A stretch of 64,000 nt of DNA from Brachionus plicatilis (taxonomy: Eukaryota > Rotifera > Eurotatoria > Ploima > Brachionidae). The DNA is taken from the NCBI GenBank assembly GCA_010279815.1, contig QEOQ01000191.1:561513-625512 (forward strand), written 5' to 3'. The position numbers and the translations under genes are program-made. Of this stretch, positions 1 to 12,320 are shown piece after piece. How positions within the stretch are numbered: position 1 is the stretch's first letter; every line of letters begins with the position of its first letter. The notes beneath the pieces were generated by a model. That model searched no databases. It was given only the letters and a program-made list of their open reading frames with translations, and had not been told where the DNA came from.

Positions 1-62
1 AAAAAATAATCTATTTTTAAAATTAAAAAAAGATCAAAAAAACTATAAAGATTTTTCTTAAA

Positions 63-255
63 GGAAATTTTAAAGAACTTGAAGAGATTATTCTTTAATG
101 AAATTTTATAGAACTGGTAGAGATTTTTCTTTATGGAAATTTTAAATAACTTGAAGAGATTATTCTTTAATGAAATTTTATAGAACTGGGAGAGATTTTT
201 CTTTATGGAAATTTTAAAGAACTTCAAGAGATTATTCTTTAGGGAATTTCTAAAG
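63..255. repeat. 72-bp tandem repeat built from two 36-bp half units
   Basis: Units starting with GGAAATTTTAAA begin at 63, 135 and 207, a period of exactly 72 bp. Each unit contains two similar halves of about 36 bp (GGAAATTTTAAAGAACTT... and GAAATTTTATAGAACTGG...), so this is a small higher-order repeat. The last unit decays after about 255. No gene is visible here; the array directly abuts the Tigger relic. Confidence 0.85.
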
Positions 256-610
256 AATAAACGTCCGGAAACCTTTAAAGAATATTTAAAAATTTCTTTA
301 AAGAACCTTTAAAAAATCTTTAAGATTTTTTTGACTGGGTAATCAGGAATTCGTTAAATACTTCTTTTCGTCGACAATTTTAGTGGTCACAAGCAACAAG
401 AGCTTTATTATGTTAAAATAGAATTCTTTCCAGCAAACATGACATGAGTACTGCAGTCAATGGATCAAGGTGTTATTGTATCATTCAAAATGAAATACGG
501 AAGCCTAATAATGCAAGAAAAAATCGAATCAATCGAATACAGTTGACTTTAAAACAAATCGATGTTTTTGATTCAATTTGTAAACAAAAAGCAGCTCAGG
601 ACAGTTATGC

Positions 611-1553
611 GGGTCTTGTCGCCTATGTTATCGGTCAAATATGTTATCTGAAATTAAAAAAAAATTTTTTCTTTTAATTTAGGTTATCTAAACTTAAAAT
701 ACGTTATGGAAATCGATAACGTAACTTTCGTTATCGATTTCCATAACATTAATTTTAATAAAATTTTAATAAAAAAAAATATTATATAATTTTATTTTGA
801 GTCTATAGTCAATTATTTTAAAATAATAGTAAACTTAATCAGGATTTAAATTCTTATTAAAAAATGTTAAAAAAAAACATATTTATTTTTTGTCTCTATG
901 ACTTCGAGCTAAATGCATATTTACTCCACACTCACCTTCCATGTAAGCCCCACAAACAGGACATGGCATCGGATTTTTTTTTTGCACAAAGTTTTTTTTA
1001 ATAACTCAGTAGTTTCACTTGAATTTTAAGGTAATTCCAATGATCGAATCTCACACAAAACAGCCTTTTTTTCAAATCAGAAGGCAATTTATCTATTTTT
1101 TTTTTATGCTTAAAATCTTTAGCTGATTATTGGGAAGATTTGACACAATTTCCTTATCTTCATCATCTTTAAGAACTAAACCGGAATCGGAAAGAAATAA
1201 AAAGAGCTTATACTATTCAGATTCAAAAACATTGTTTTTCATTTTTAATTAAATTCAAAATTTTTTTTAAAATTTCAAAAAAACTTTTTGCTTTTACTTT
1301 TTTTCAAATTTAATGAGTCACTTATTTTTCAAATTATTTATTTATTAAGTAATATACAATAAAGACAAATTTTTTTGAAAGTTGTGTTAAAAAAATTTAA
1401 TTTGTTTTTAGTTATCGGTAAAACATTTATGTTATCGTTTCAGATAACATATCTGACCGATAACCAATAGGTTATCTAGTAGATAACCTATCCAGCAGTG
1501 ACCACTTCGATAACCTATTTGGTTATCTACCGATAACAAAGGCGACAAGACCC
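611..1553. mobile_element. 943-bp TIR element with a perfect 9-bp target-site duplication, nested in Tigger
   Basis: The ends are perfect 13-bp inverted repeats, GGGTCTTGTCGCC at 611-623 and its complement at 1541-1553, continuing imperfectly as TATGTTATCGGT. Direct repeats CAGTTATGC flank it at 602-610 and 1554-1562. Removing the element and one repeat rejoins a continuous Tigger reading frame. A perfect 19-bp stem hairpin lies at 703-721/729-747, and palindromic GGTTATC words cluster near both ends. A 9-bp duplication fits Mutator-like elements; 8-bp (hAT) alignment is also conceivable. The superfamily is not certain. Confidence 0.85.
890..1105 (-). pseudogene. C2H2 zinc-finger gene remnant inside the 943-bp element
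   Basis: On the minus strand one frame reads DKLPSDLKKRLFCVRFDHW. A second frame, after a break, reads MPCPVCGAYMEGECG followed by VNMHLARSH. The second piece has the C-x2-C ... H-x4-H spacing of a C2H2 zinc finger. Two frames and internal stops mean it is not an intact gene. It is the only coding-like trace within the 611-1553 element and may be a fragment of the element's own protein. Family assignment is not possible by eye. Confidence 0.5.
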
Positions 1554-1842
1554 CAGTTATGCATCCTCTACAATATCAGCATGCTTTAAAAAAGGAGGTT
1601 TCATAAAATCATCTAATTGCAATGTTTTTGAGTTTATTCACAATAATCAGTTGGAGTGTGATCAACTTGGTTCAGGATTCACTTGGATTCTTATTTTATC
1701 AATTAAAAAAAAATCTTCCCGGCAAATTTTCCAATTTTGTTTATTCCACCACCGTTTTACATGGTAAATTCAATGTAACGAATCTCATATAGCGAATGAG
1801 ATTTTTTAAGTCCCGCTCATTCTTTAAAGCGCGAATGCACTG

Positions 1843-3339
1843 TAAAGGTTTCATTAAAAATTTATGATGGAATTTTTTTCAGAATAATACTATCAATCGT
1901 AATTAATAGTTATTAATTTGGTAAAATATTTAAAATTTTTCAAAAATTCATAAAAATTAAAATCGAAATAGTAAAAAAAAAGGTTTTGATGTAAATCTTT
2001 TTGTCTTATTAATTTTATTAGCAAATAAAAAAAATTTGCTCTAAAATCAATTTTTATTAAAAAAATTTTGTGCTGTCACATAATTTTATGAAAAAAAAAC
2101 TACATTAGCATTTTTCTATCAAATATTTTTCTTTTAGAATTTATTTGTCTATGAATTGATATATCATTCAAAGCTAAAAAAAACGCTGTACAATAGAACC
2201 CATTCAAATTTGAAAAATTAATTGTTTCAGTAAAAGCAAGTAGTTTACAATTTTATATTTATCATTGTAAAAAGTATTGCAGGTTTTAAGTCTTAAACCA
2301 TGTATATAAATGGACTTCAAATTAGGAGAAAGATTTTTAATATAATTTTAAGAAAAAATGAACTATTATTAACTGAAAAAGTTTTCAACCACTTCAAAAT
2401 TTTAAGGATTTTTCTAAGAATTCAATTTACAGCGCTGGATTAAATGTTAAATTCATAAAAACAATTTTTAATTATTTACCAAAATCTCAAGCTTTAATGT
2501 CACATTTGACTTTACTTAATACCTTAAACACTTTAACTTAAAAATCTTTCTTCTAATGCGGACTCAAGGCTTGAAACACATCAGGACATGGGGTGTAAGT
2601 TAAGTTATGAGGCTGCAATAATCTACAAGGGAAAATGGTACTTAATAAATTTCTTTTTGATTTTTACAAATTTCATATGAATTCATTAATATTCTTTTTA
2701 AATTAGAACTATTTCAATTACAAGAAGTTCTTAAAATAAGTGAATCCTATAACAGGTAAGCATCTTTTCCTTATAATCAATCAATTTATTATGATCTAGA
2801 ATACCAATATAAGACCTTATTGTATGCAATATCAAAATGTTAAATCCTTATTAAAAGTTGATAATTAAAAGACTCAAAAAAAGATCAAATAATCTGAAAA
2901 AAAGTACAAATTCTTTATTTTTTTTGTTTAAGTTTCAAGGTTAATCAATAGGCTAGTATCCTGTCCTTTAAAGATTAACTTTTAATTGAAGCAGGTTTGA
3001 GCAAAAATTATTGCAAAATATGTTTAATTAAATTGAAGACTTATATTTCAATTGTAAGCAATTATTTTAAAAATAAATGTGAAACATTTGTTTAAATAAT
3101 TTGTTAAACGTATACTGAAGCAAAAAATTAAAAAAAATATTTTTATTAAGAAGGATATATCGAATATTGATAGAAATAGTACTAAATTTAAAGTTTTTAG
3201 ACTTTTTTCTGAATTAATTTAACTTTTTTTGATTTTTATTCTAAAAATTTCCAAATTTTTCAAAATAATCAATTTAATTTTTAATTTAAAAAAACGTTTT
3301 ACTTTGCCTTAATTTTTTTGATCTAAAATTCACCGACGC
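1843..3339. other. AT-rich gene-free stretch
   Basis: No host gene was recognised. A short open stretch around 2545-2700 reads GCKLSYEAAIIYKGKWY but has no recognisable homology and soon reaches a stop. The rest is low-complexity A/T sequence. Confidence 0.5.
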
Positions 3340-3716
3340 GGTATTGTGAATTCCAAGTACAAAATGAACAAAAATTCTTATTTTTTTGGTAAATTAAAAT
3401 TAAAGATAATTAAATTTTTTTTAAAAAATGCTGCTATTTAGTGCGACATACTTTTTTTGCACCTTTTTTACCTAAAATAATTTTTCTTTTGTAAAAAATG
3501 ACAAAAAATAAAGAATCAATAAGATTTAAATAGATTATTGATTTGATTTACTAAAAAAAAAACGAAAATAAAAATTCAATTTTAAGGAAAAAAGGTGCTA
3601 CAAAGTATGTCGCATTTTATTGCAGTATTTTTTCTGGTATTTTACATTTAATTTAATTTTAACAAATCAAAAAATGAAGAATTTTTGTTCAATTTGTATT
3701 TGAAATTCACAAAACC
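3340..3716. mobile_element. foldback MITE, family A copy 1 (GGTNTTGTGAA ends)
   Basis: The left end GGTATTGTGAATTCCAAGTA and the reverse complement of the right end (GGTTTTGTGAATTTC) match. The two arms pair along most of their roughly 180 bp, including the AAATGCTGCTATTTAGTGCG region against CGCATTTTATTGCAG. Flanks ACCGACGC (3332-3339) and ACCGACAC (3717-3724) look like an 8-bp target-site duplication with one mismatch. No coding capacity was seen. It belongs to the same terminal-repeat superfamily as the elements at 7029, 25609, 32229 and 42542. Confidence 0.8.
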
Positions 3717-4018
3717 ACCGACACTTTAATTAGCACTTTAAGTTAAAAATTTTAACATTTAGATTCACTATCTAGTAAGTTCTAGAAAATAGTTTTAAAT
3801 AATTAAAAATATTTTTTATTCTAACACACATGTGTGAATAATTTATTGATTGTCAAAAATGAAATTCAACATCTAAAATAGTCTTATAATAATAAAAATT
3901 TCTAGGAAACAGTAACATTATCATTGAAAATCAATTTTTTTTGTTAATGCATTTTTTTTTAAACAGAGCGCTTTAGTCAAATAAAGAAAAGATTTATGCG
4001 ATTTTTTCTTTTTTATCT

Positions 4019-4300
4019 ATGCTTTTGATTTCATCACTAAAAATAGGGGATAAAAATATTTTTCCTAATTTTCCTTTTGTATGGAAAATTCTCAATTCTC
4101 AATTAATTTTTCTTGAGTTTGAACAAAAAATTAAATTTAAAGCGTCCTTTCAAATAATTAAAATTGAATCAAATGATCCTGAATTATTTATCGAATGCGA
4201 TGACACTGAATATGAAAGTAACCAGGATAATGCCATAACTAAACCTTTAACTTCAAAAAAGCAAAAACGAATAACAATTGTGTGGACTTTTCTAAAGTAA
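4019..4300 (+). CDS. hypothetical ORF, possible relic
   Basis: This is an unrecognised 93-codon open frame, unusually long for such AT-rich sequence. The C-terminal KKQKRITIVWTFLK faintly resembles the start of a BED-type zinc finger (S/T-x-V-W-x-F), as found at the N terminus of hAT transposases, but no zinc ligands follow. There is an acidic stretch IECDDTEYES near residue 60. No splice partners or regulatory signals were identified. It could be a chance ORF or transposon debris. Confidence 0.25.
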   Translation: MLLISSLKIGDKNIFPNFPFVWKILNSQLIFLEFEQKIKFKASFQIIKIESNDPELFIECDDTEYESNQDNAITKPLTSKKQKRITIVWTFLK

Positions 4301-4992
4301 ATTGATCAAATTTTTTGTCCATGCTGAAATTGATACCAGGAAGGAAAAAAGGCCAGAGTTTTAAAAGTAATGCGAAATATTTTGCCTTTTTTTTAAATTT
4401 TTTAAAAAGAGGATTGGTTTATCTAAATCTGAAAATTGTTTTTAATCAATTTTATTAAAAAGAGTAAGAATTTTTAACATGTTATTTACAAAAATAAAAT
4501 CACTGAGAAAAATTAGTTGAAAAAAATGAACACGCCAAAAATTTTGAATTAAAAGAGAAGTGTATTGAAAATTTAATTCTTAATTAAGCGAATGCCGCAT
4601 GAATGATCAAAAAATTAAAATCAAAATTAAATTAGTTATAAAATGGCATTCAAAAAAAACATAAATTTAAGAAAACAAAAATTTAGTTTTGCCTCCAAAG
4701 GAAAAAAAATAATTTATCAACATAATTTATAAATTAAGGTATTATTTCGAATATTTCTATTTTAAAAAATCCAATAAACAAAATGAATTGACCAATTTTT
4801 TAATCTTTCTTCTAATAAACACCCTTAAAGAAAAGCTCTGATTGCAATTTTGGCAAACAAAATTTCGATCATATGCACCAACTATGCTATGACGCATATT
4901 TTAAATTCTCGAACAAAAATTCCATGCTAAAAATTATTTCTATTTTTTTAGATTAATTTTTAATGTTATTAGAAACTTTCTCTTGAAAAACA

Positions 4993-5994
<1,002 letters not shown>

Positions 5995-7028
5995 GCTTTT
6001 TCTAATTTCTTCTGTCTCAATGTTTTTTTTATCGCTCTCAAACTAAGATGTAATCGGAAAACAGCTTTTCCAAACTACGAATCTTATCTAAAAAATTTAG
6101 TTCTTGCTTTGTTTCGAGATTTCTTTTTAGTTTTTTCTTTTGTATTAATAAAATAAATTATTTTGTTTATAAAACGTTTCAACACACTAGAAAGCATACA
6201 TTTAAAATTGGACAAAAAAATTTATTATTTCTCACTGTTAAAAACTGAAATGTACAAAAATTTTTAAATATAAAAATTTTCAGACGCTTTAAAATTTTAG
6301 AATATTAAAAATTATCATTTTTCTCAAAAATTGACAGTTAATATTAAATTAATTGAAAAAAATTTAATAGTTAATTTTGAAAAAAATAGCTGGTTTGATC
6401 ATTTAATCAGTACTTAAAAATTCATCAGTATTTATTCTTTTAGATTTTTGATGTATTCTAAGATCTAAATAAATAAAAAAAATTTCAAATTTGAAAAAAT
6501 GAATAGAATTTCACAAAAAGTTCGAATTTAACTTATTTTATTGGACTCTTAATTGGTTTTTAATTTCGACCGAGAAAAAATACTATTATCAAGTTTGTTT
6601 TAGTTATCTTTATTTTTTAGGTTTCAAAATATGAAAAATTCTCAATTTAAAAAGAAATAAAACTAAAGATAATTTAAAAAAAAATTTAATAACAAAATAA
6701 ACGAAAGAATTGTTTACACATTTTATTCACTATTTATTACCATTCATCAAGGACCATTGTTTTAAATGGTACACTGAAGTATTTAAATCATTTAGATCAG
6801 ATCGATTCGATCATTTAGATTAAATTCGATGAATTTGCCTTTTTTAAGTAAATCCCGGCAAAATATTGTAAAATTTCGTTTTTCATTCAGTTAAAAATCC
6901 TAATTTAACCTTTAATATTTGGTAAAAAATAAAAATTTAAAGAAAAAAATCATTTTTTAATAGCAGTCTTTTCATTTTTTTGCCGCTGGTACAATTCGCC
7001 CAATCTCAATCTAAAGGAGGAGACATAA
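5995..7028. other. Rab4 3' flank and AT-rich spacer
   Basis: The first 160 bp are the Rab4 3' UTR up to the AATAAA at 6147. Beyond it I see no gene, only A/T-rich sequence with short homopolymer runs. Confidence 0.5.
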
Positions 7029-7316
7029 AGTATTGTGAATTACAAATACAAATTGAACACAAATTCTTAATTTTTTGATAAATTAAAATTAAAGTTAATA
7101 AAAAATATCAGAAAAATACTTCAACAAAGTGTAACATACTTTATTGCACCCTTTTTACCTTAAATAATTTTTCTCATGTGAAAATAGAAAAAAAAAATAA
7201 AGCATCAATAAGATTTAAATAGATTATTGATTTGACTTACTAAAACAAAAAGAAAATAGAAATTTTATTCTGATGTAACAAATGTTGCACTTTTTTGCAG
7301 TATTTTTTCAGCAGTA
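7029..7316. mobile_element. foldback MITE, family A copy 2, right end missing
   Basis: The sequence from AGTATTGTGAATTAC at 7029 follows the copy at 3340 almost base for base, through the shared centre AATAAGATTTAAATAGATTA to the TGCAGTATTTTTTC block near 7300. The distal right arm is missing. The next element starts at 7317, so it was probably truncated by that insertion or by a deletion. Confidence 0.75.
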
Positions 7317-8336
7317 TAGACAATGAGAATATTAAACAGGAAAAATCCTTTTTGTACTTTTTGTACTTTTCTAAAATTTAATCGCGTAATATAATCTATA
7401 CCCATAAATTTATTAAAAATGACCATAAATATAATAAAGTTTCCATAAATTTATTAAAAATAGAACAAACTTAACAGTTATTTATCAAATTGAATAAAAA
7501 AGTAATAGAAAATAGAAAATTATCCTAAATTGATTAAAACAACCTTAATTTGAATAAAAAGAACATTAATTGGTTCATTAGAATTAAGAAACTCATTAGA
7601 TTTACACTTTTAAGATAATAATAAATTTGTAATCATGATTTTTATCTTATTTCTTAAAAATGTCTCAAGAACCAAAAACTCAATCATCTGAAAGCTTCTT
7701 AGGTAATCCTGACAGACAGACAGTGTTAGTAAATTATGTGATACTTGCAGCAAGCCTTTACAAAAAAAATTGTATTATTATTGCGCAATAAACAAATGCA
7801 AACAAAAAAAAAAGAGTTTATTATTTTTCTAATGAATCTGATTTATCTTTAATGAATTTGATATTTTTTTGATAAATTTGTTACTTATTTCTTTTATTTG
7901 ATAATAACATAATAAATTTGTTGTATTTTCTTTTATTTTTATTATAATTTAATAAATTTATGGTAAACTTTAATAAATTTATGGTATTTTTAATAAAATT
8001 TATGGTTAGAATTGTTAACGGCCAAATTTAATTTATTTGGTCCTATTACCCTTTGTACTTTCGGTACTTTCTGTTCTTTTTCATATTTAAAATAAAGATA
8101 TTAATTAATTAATAGAATAAATATTAATATTAATTTTAACTAATATTTCTCGAATCTTTAACATACCCGAATCCCTAAACCAGGGCTTCGCCCCGGAACC
8201 CGTTTAATATTTTATATAATTATTAAAATACTGATTAAGTACAAAAAGTAACAGGGCAAAATAAATTAAAATTTAGAAGAAGTACAAAAAGTACAAAAAG
8301 TAAAACGTTTTTTTAATAGTTAAATCTCATTGTCTA
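7317..8336. mobile_element. 1-kb foldback element, family B
   Basis: The ends are TAGACAATGAGA at 7317-7328 and its reverse complement at 8325-8336. Inner matching inverted segments are GTACTTTTTGTACTT near both ends and CCATAAATTTATTAAAAAT (7402-7460) against ATAAATTTATGGTA (7950-8005). A GC-rich hairpin word CAGGGCTTCGCCCCGG at about 8181-8196 stands out from the AT background and recurs at 17960-17980. No ORF was recognised. I could not find a convincing target-site duplication. Confidence 0.65.
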
Positions 8337-10350
8337 TTCATGTACCGAACATAATCAAAAAAATATAACATAAAGTAAAGATTATCTTAAAAACTATTTT
8401 TTTTTTCGAATATATTTTATAATTTTAAAGCCTTAAGTATTTCACTTCAAACCAGTGAACAAAATTTTGAAGAAATTTTAGAGGATATTTAAAGATTTTT
8501 ATGAAGATTTTATAAATTTAATTAAAAATCAAAACTTACTTTATTTTAATTACTTTTATGCAGTCTTTAAACATTTAAGCAGTTGACATCTGAGTTGAAA
8601 AACTAAAATCAAATTTTGAAATCAAAATTGGCTAGACTTTGTTAATAAGATAGGAAAAAATCCACTTTCAAGTAGACCTTTCTGGAAAAAATAAATAAAT
8701 TTAGATCAAAAAAACTTAGATATCTCAAAAAATAGGGATCTGAAAAAGGGACAAAAAAGGAAGATTCTTCGGAGAACACTTAACAAAGTTTAATCTTAAC
8801 CTCAACTAAATTAATTATGGCTCCTATTTTTGTAACAATCACATTTTTTTTCTATTTAATTTTATTTTCAAATAAAAAAAAATCATTATTTTGGAAAGAA
8901 TATCTTTTAATAAAAAAACTTTTTTAATTTTTGTTTTATCCTAATTATAAACCCTGCACCCATAGCTTAAAAGCTTGAATTTTTTGGCCTCTAATTTAAT
9001 TTAAAATTTTCACTTATTGATGCGAGACCAAAGGCATTTTGAAGTTTATGATCAATTTTGAAGCTCAAAATGATCAAATAAAGCTTTAACTATTAAATAA
9101 ATTGTAATTTTTTGTATCAAAAATTAAATGCATATATACATTTTTTGATCTAACACACTTTGTTAAATTTTAAGTTAAATCCTTTATTTTTGTTCGCATC
9201 AAAAGGAGCTGATTTTAACATTGGGTCAGCGGTCGCTTATGTGTACACTAAAATCTAAAAATAAAAAGTTATCTCACGTTATATCGCATGGGTTAAGGTA
9301 AAAAAAATTTGAAATCGCTATGTAAAATAAAGTTTTGAAAAAAGTGCTTTTTTTGGTTTGGAATCAAAGCCTTTTCTTAAAAACTTGTTAAATGAACTTT
9401 ATCTAATTCACTAGATAAGATAACTCCTCGTATAAAGAGAAATGAGAAAATTTAAATGGTCACATCACCTATAAATGAAAACAGGAAATTGTTGTTATTT
9501 TTCTGTATATTTATTTGTAATATATCAAAAAGAGAAACAATAAATTTAATCTTACCTCGTCAATCCAGTCTGGAAAAGTGTAAATAATTTTACATTTTTA
9601 AATTTTCTAATATTTTGTTGTATAATGTTTCTTAAAATTGTTATCTTGGATTTTCACAAGTAACTTATATTAAAAAATTTTCTAAAATATGGCAAAAAAA
9701 AATTATAAAATATAAAAATACAAGGCGTTCGGTCCAAGCTTAAGAATTTTCCTTTGGTAGCATTTTTATCAACCAAATGAGACGGATTAACAAAGTTCGA
9801 ATGTTATATTGTTTTCTATTCTATTCCAAAATTTAATAGAAAATTTATAATTTTAGATAAGTAAAAACAATTTAATTGTAAAATTTAGAATATTTAATCC
9901 TGGATTTATCGACTTGAAAAAATTTCATGTGTGAGAATGTGTGCAAAAATGCCAATATTTGTGCAAATTTTCCAAAATACTTTTCAAAGAAATATCTTAG
10001 TTAAGCTAAAAATAAAAATGGATTAAAAACATTTAAAGTATGAAACAATGTTTTAATTTTTAATTAAAAAAAAATGATATCTTATCTTCTTTGACTAAAA
10101 ATTGAAAGACAAAAGCTCTAAAGTCGACTTTAGACCAAAATCATAATTAAGTTAAAAGAATACGTTTGATTAAAAAAAATGCTATACTTTTACATGCATT
10201 TAAAATTATAATAATTTTAAATATTTAATTCACTTATGAAAAAAAAATTGACGAGAATTTTAGTTAATTATTTATTGACTTTGTAAAAATTTCGGTTTTT
10301 GAATTAGATAAAAAATCAATTTCAAAATTTTATTATTTCAATTTTATCTT
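8337..10350. other. AT-rich gene-free stretch
   Basis: There is no recognisable gene, RNA or repeat of known type in these 2 kb upstream of MPDU1. Any MPDU1 promoter must lie at the right-hand end, but no sharp motif could be assigned. Confidence 0.4.
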
Positions 10351-10367
10351 AAATTTAGATTTTGATA

Positions 10368-11096
10368 ATGGAGACATTTGAAAAACTTATGTCTATGTTC
10401 ATGTCCGAGCAATGTTATGAAGAAATATTTTTCAAGTTCAATTTACTCAACATCCCATGCATTAAGATGATAATAAGCAAGGGTCTAGGATATGGAATAC
10501 TACTGGGAAGTTTAATGCTACGTGTACCGCAAATTTTGATAATTTTAAGAGCTGGAAATGCTAAAGGAATCAGTTTGATATCAGAAGTATTAGGTCTTTT
10601 GGCTGTATTTGGATCTATGGCATACGGGTATTACAAAAGCTTTCCAATTGCAGCATACGGCGATACCTACTCTCTTTATATCCAAGGATGCATTATTTTA
10701 TTTATGGTATTATTTTATCAAAATCAGAAAATACAGCTTTTCCTGTCAATAATCGTTATCAGTCTTGTCACTGGTCTTCAATTTGCTAACATGATTCCTG
10801 GTCAAATCATCTACCTCTTGAATACTTTAAGTTTATTTCTATCAGTATTCTCGAAGTTAATTCAAGCATTTGAAAATTTTAAAAATTCAAGCACCGGTAA
10901 TCTATCATCAATAACTTTAATTCTTCAATTTCTGGGCTGTGTGGCTCGGATCTTTACTTCAATACAAGAAACTGGAGATTTGTATATGATTATTACATAT
11001 ATTGCCGTGTCAATTGCTAATGGTCTCCTTGTAGCTCAATTGGTTTACTATTGGAACGCGGATTCTGTTAAAATCAAAGAAAAAAAGAAAAACTAA
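10368..11096 (+). CDS. MPDU1: Mannose-P-dolichol utilization defect 1 protein, 242 aa
   Basis: MPDU1 (Lec35) is an ER membrane protein needed for use of dolichol-phosphate mannose and glucose in N-glycosylation, GPI anchors and related pathways. The gene is a single exon. It has two PQ-loop modules: SKGLGYGILLGSLMLRVPQ with the PQ pair at residues 54-55, then AGNAKGISL; and the second repeat LSSITLILQFLGCVARIFTS with ARIFTSIQETGD at about 193-204. The latter and LVYYWNA near the C terminus are near-invariant in the family. About seven hydrophobic segments and a basic tail (KIKEKKKN) match the usual size of about 245 aa. The start is the ATG at 10368; the frame extends upstream only through TTG. 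An acceptor-like TTTAG ends at 10358. AATAAA lies at 11131-11136. Confidence 0.95.
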   Translation: METFEKLMSMFMSEQCYEEIFFKFNLLNIPCIKMIISKGLGYGILLGSLMLRVPQILIILRAGNAKGISLISEVLGLLAVFGSMAYGYYKSFPIAAYGDTYSLYIQGCIILFMVLFYQNQKIQLFLSIIVISLVTGLQFANMIPGQIIYLLNTLSLFLSVFSKLIQAFENFKNSSTGNLSSITLILQFLGCVARIFTSIQETGDLYMIITYIAVSIANGLLVAQLVYYWNADSVKIKEKKKN

Positions 11097-11407
11097 AACA
11101 AACGAAATATTTAAAAGCATTTTAACAGTAAATAAATTTTTTCAAAAAACCTTATTTTTTTTTTCTAAGAGCTTTTGAACAAGCTTAAGTTTTGAATTTT
11201 TAAAGAATTTTTTCTTTATTTGAAGACAAAGTCAATAATTTTTTTGAAAATGAGAATTTTTAAAATTCAGTGTCTAGTAATAATATTCTGTTTTTTAAGT
11301 AAATTTTGCTAAAATAAAAAAAATTAACAGACAAATTTTATCATTTAATTTAATGTATGAGTATTAAATTTTTTTTAAATTTGATTTTTAGAAGAACATA
11401 ATTACTT

Positions 11408-12320
11408 ATGGTAACCTAGTCTAAAGGGGTTATGGGTTAATAGGGTGAACGAATTTGAAAAACCCCTATATCTCCTTCATTTTTAAAGCTACTACCTAAA
11501 AAAATATCTTGATATGTAGAACTCGAGGAGAGAAATCGAATGAATTTTTTAGGGCTTAAAAGGTTAAATAGATTTAACCCTATTAGTCAAAAAAATCACC
11601 CAATTAGTCCAAATAAGATTCTATTTAACCCATTTAACCGAATAAGACTATAAAAATGCAGCGACGCTATTTTTCGATAATTAAAAAATTGTAATTTCAT
11701 TTTTTCTCTCTCTCACTCTCAAAAAAATATTTTTCTATTCAAAAAAAAGTTTTTATTTCAAATTAAAAAAATGGTTATCTTGTGAAGGGTGCTCAAATTG
11801 GGTTTGTTATAGTTGTTTACCAAAAGAATTTAAAAAAAAAACAAACAAAGAATTTTTATGCGATGATTGTGACGATTAACTCTTTCTTTTTTTAAATACT
11901 TCTTAAAACTCACTCTTGTTTTGTTTTGTCTTTTTTGTTTTTAATTTATCATTAATTGTTATAGAATGCAATCAAATCGTAAAATATTAATTTATTTTTT
12001 AACAAATTATTATTTAAAAATCAATTAAAGAATCGCCTAATAAATTTATTAATAAATTTAAAAGTTTTCCTCCTAAATAGGTTAAATGGGTTAAAATTCT
12101 GTTTTTAGGGTTAAATTTCGGGCTAATTGTGTACAATTTTAGGTGTAATCGGGTTAACCGGTTTAACCCTTTTGAGCCTCACATAATTAACCGCGGAGGT
12201 AAATGGGTGAAAAAAAAATTTCGGGAAAATTGGGTGACTATTTTTGAAGTTTTTGAACAAAATGGGTGCGAAATACGCAATAAAAAAAAAATAGGGCACC
12301 CAGTTAGACCAGGTTACCAT
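11408..12320. mobile_element. 0.9-kb TIR element, family C copy 1
   Basis: The left end ATGGTAACCTAGTCTAA and the reverse complement of the right end ATGGTAACCTGGTCTAA match at 16 of 17 positions. The interior is full of GGTTAACC/GGGTTAA words, for example GGGTTAACCGGTTTAACCC near 12150. ACTT directly flanks both ends (11404-11407 and 12321-12324) and could be a short target duplication. Two related pieces occur elsewhere: 17183-17415 matches its right part in reverse, and 23262-23404 matches its left part in reverse. It contains the PHD-like coding fragment at 11769-11879. Confidence 0.75.
11769..11879 (+). pseudogene. PHD/RING-like zinc-finger C-terminal fragment
   Basis: One frame reads KWLSCEGCSNWVCYSCLPKE, a lysine-rich spacer, then FLCDDCDD and a stop at 11877-11879. 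The spacing CEGC ... WVCYSC ... CDDC is that of the second half of a PHD finger, with Cys in place of the usual His. Transposon-encoded proteins often end in such a finger, and this piece lies inside TIR element C, so it is probably the last exon or a scrap of that element's protein. No upstream exon was found. Confidence 0.55.

Larger units (their letters stand above)
343..1842 (+). mobile_element. pogo/Tigger DNA transposon, 3' part, decayed and interrupted
   Basis: Translation from about 358 gives ILLFVDNFSGH, matching the DDE-domain VDN motif of pogo/Tigger transposases. It is followed by EFFPANMT and VLQSMDQGVI, the family's conserved NxTSxLQPxDQGVI block. After a frameshift near 530 the reading resumes as LKQIDVFDSICKQKAAQDS, and across the nested element as ASSTISACFKKGGFIK, also typical of Tigger. 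Stop codons (for example at 355 and within the MDQGVI block) show it is dead. The 3' end is probably the inverted repeat CAGTGCATTCGCGC (reverse complement of 1829-1842) followed by TA at 1843-1844, the usual TA target site. The 5' half is absent. The region 611-1553 is a later insertion. Confidence 0.85.

Noticed and set aside
2545..2700. Short open stretch GCKLSYEAAIIYKGKWY
   Set aside because: Too short and without homology; stops lie close on both sides.
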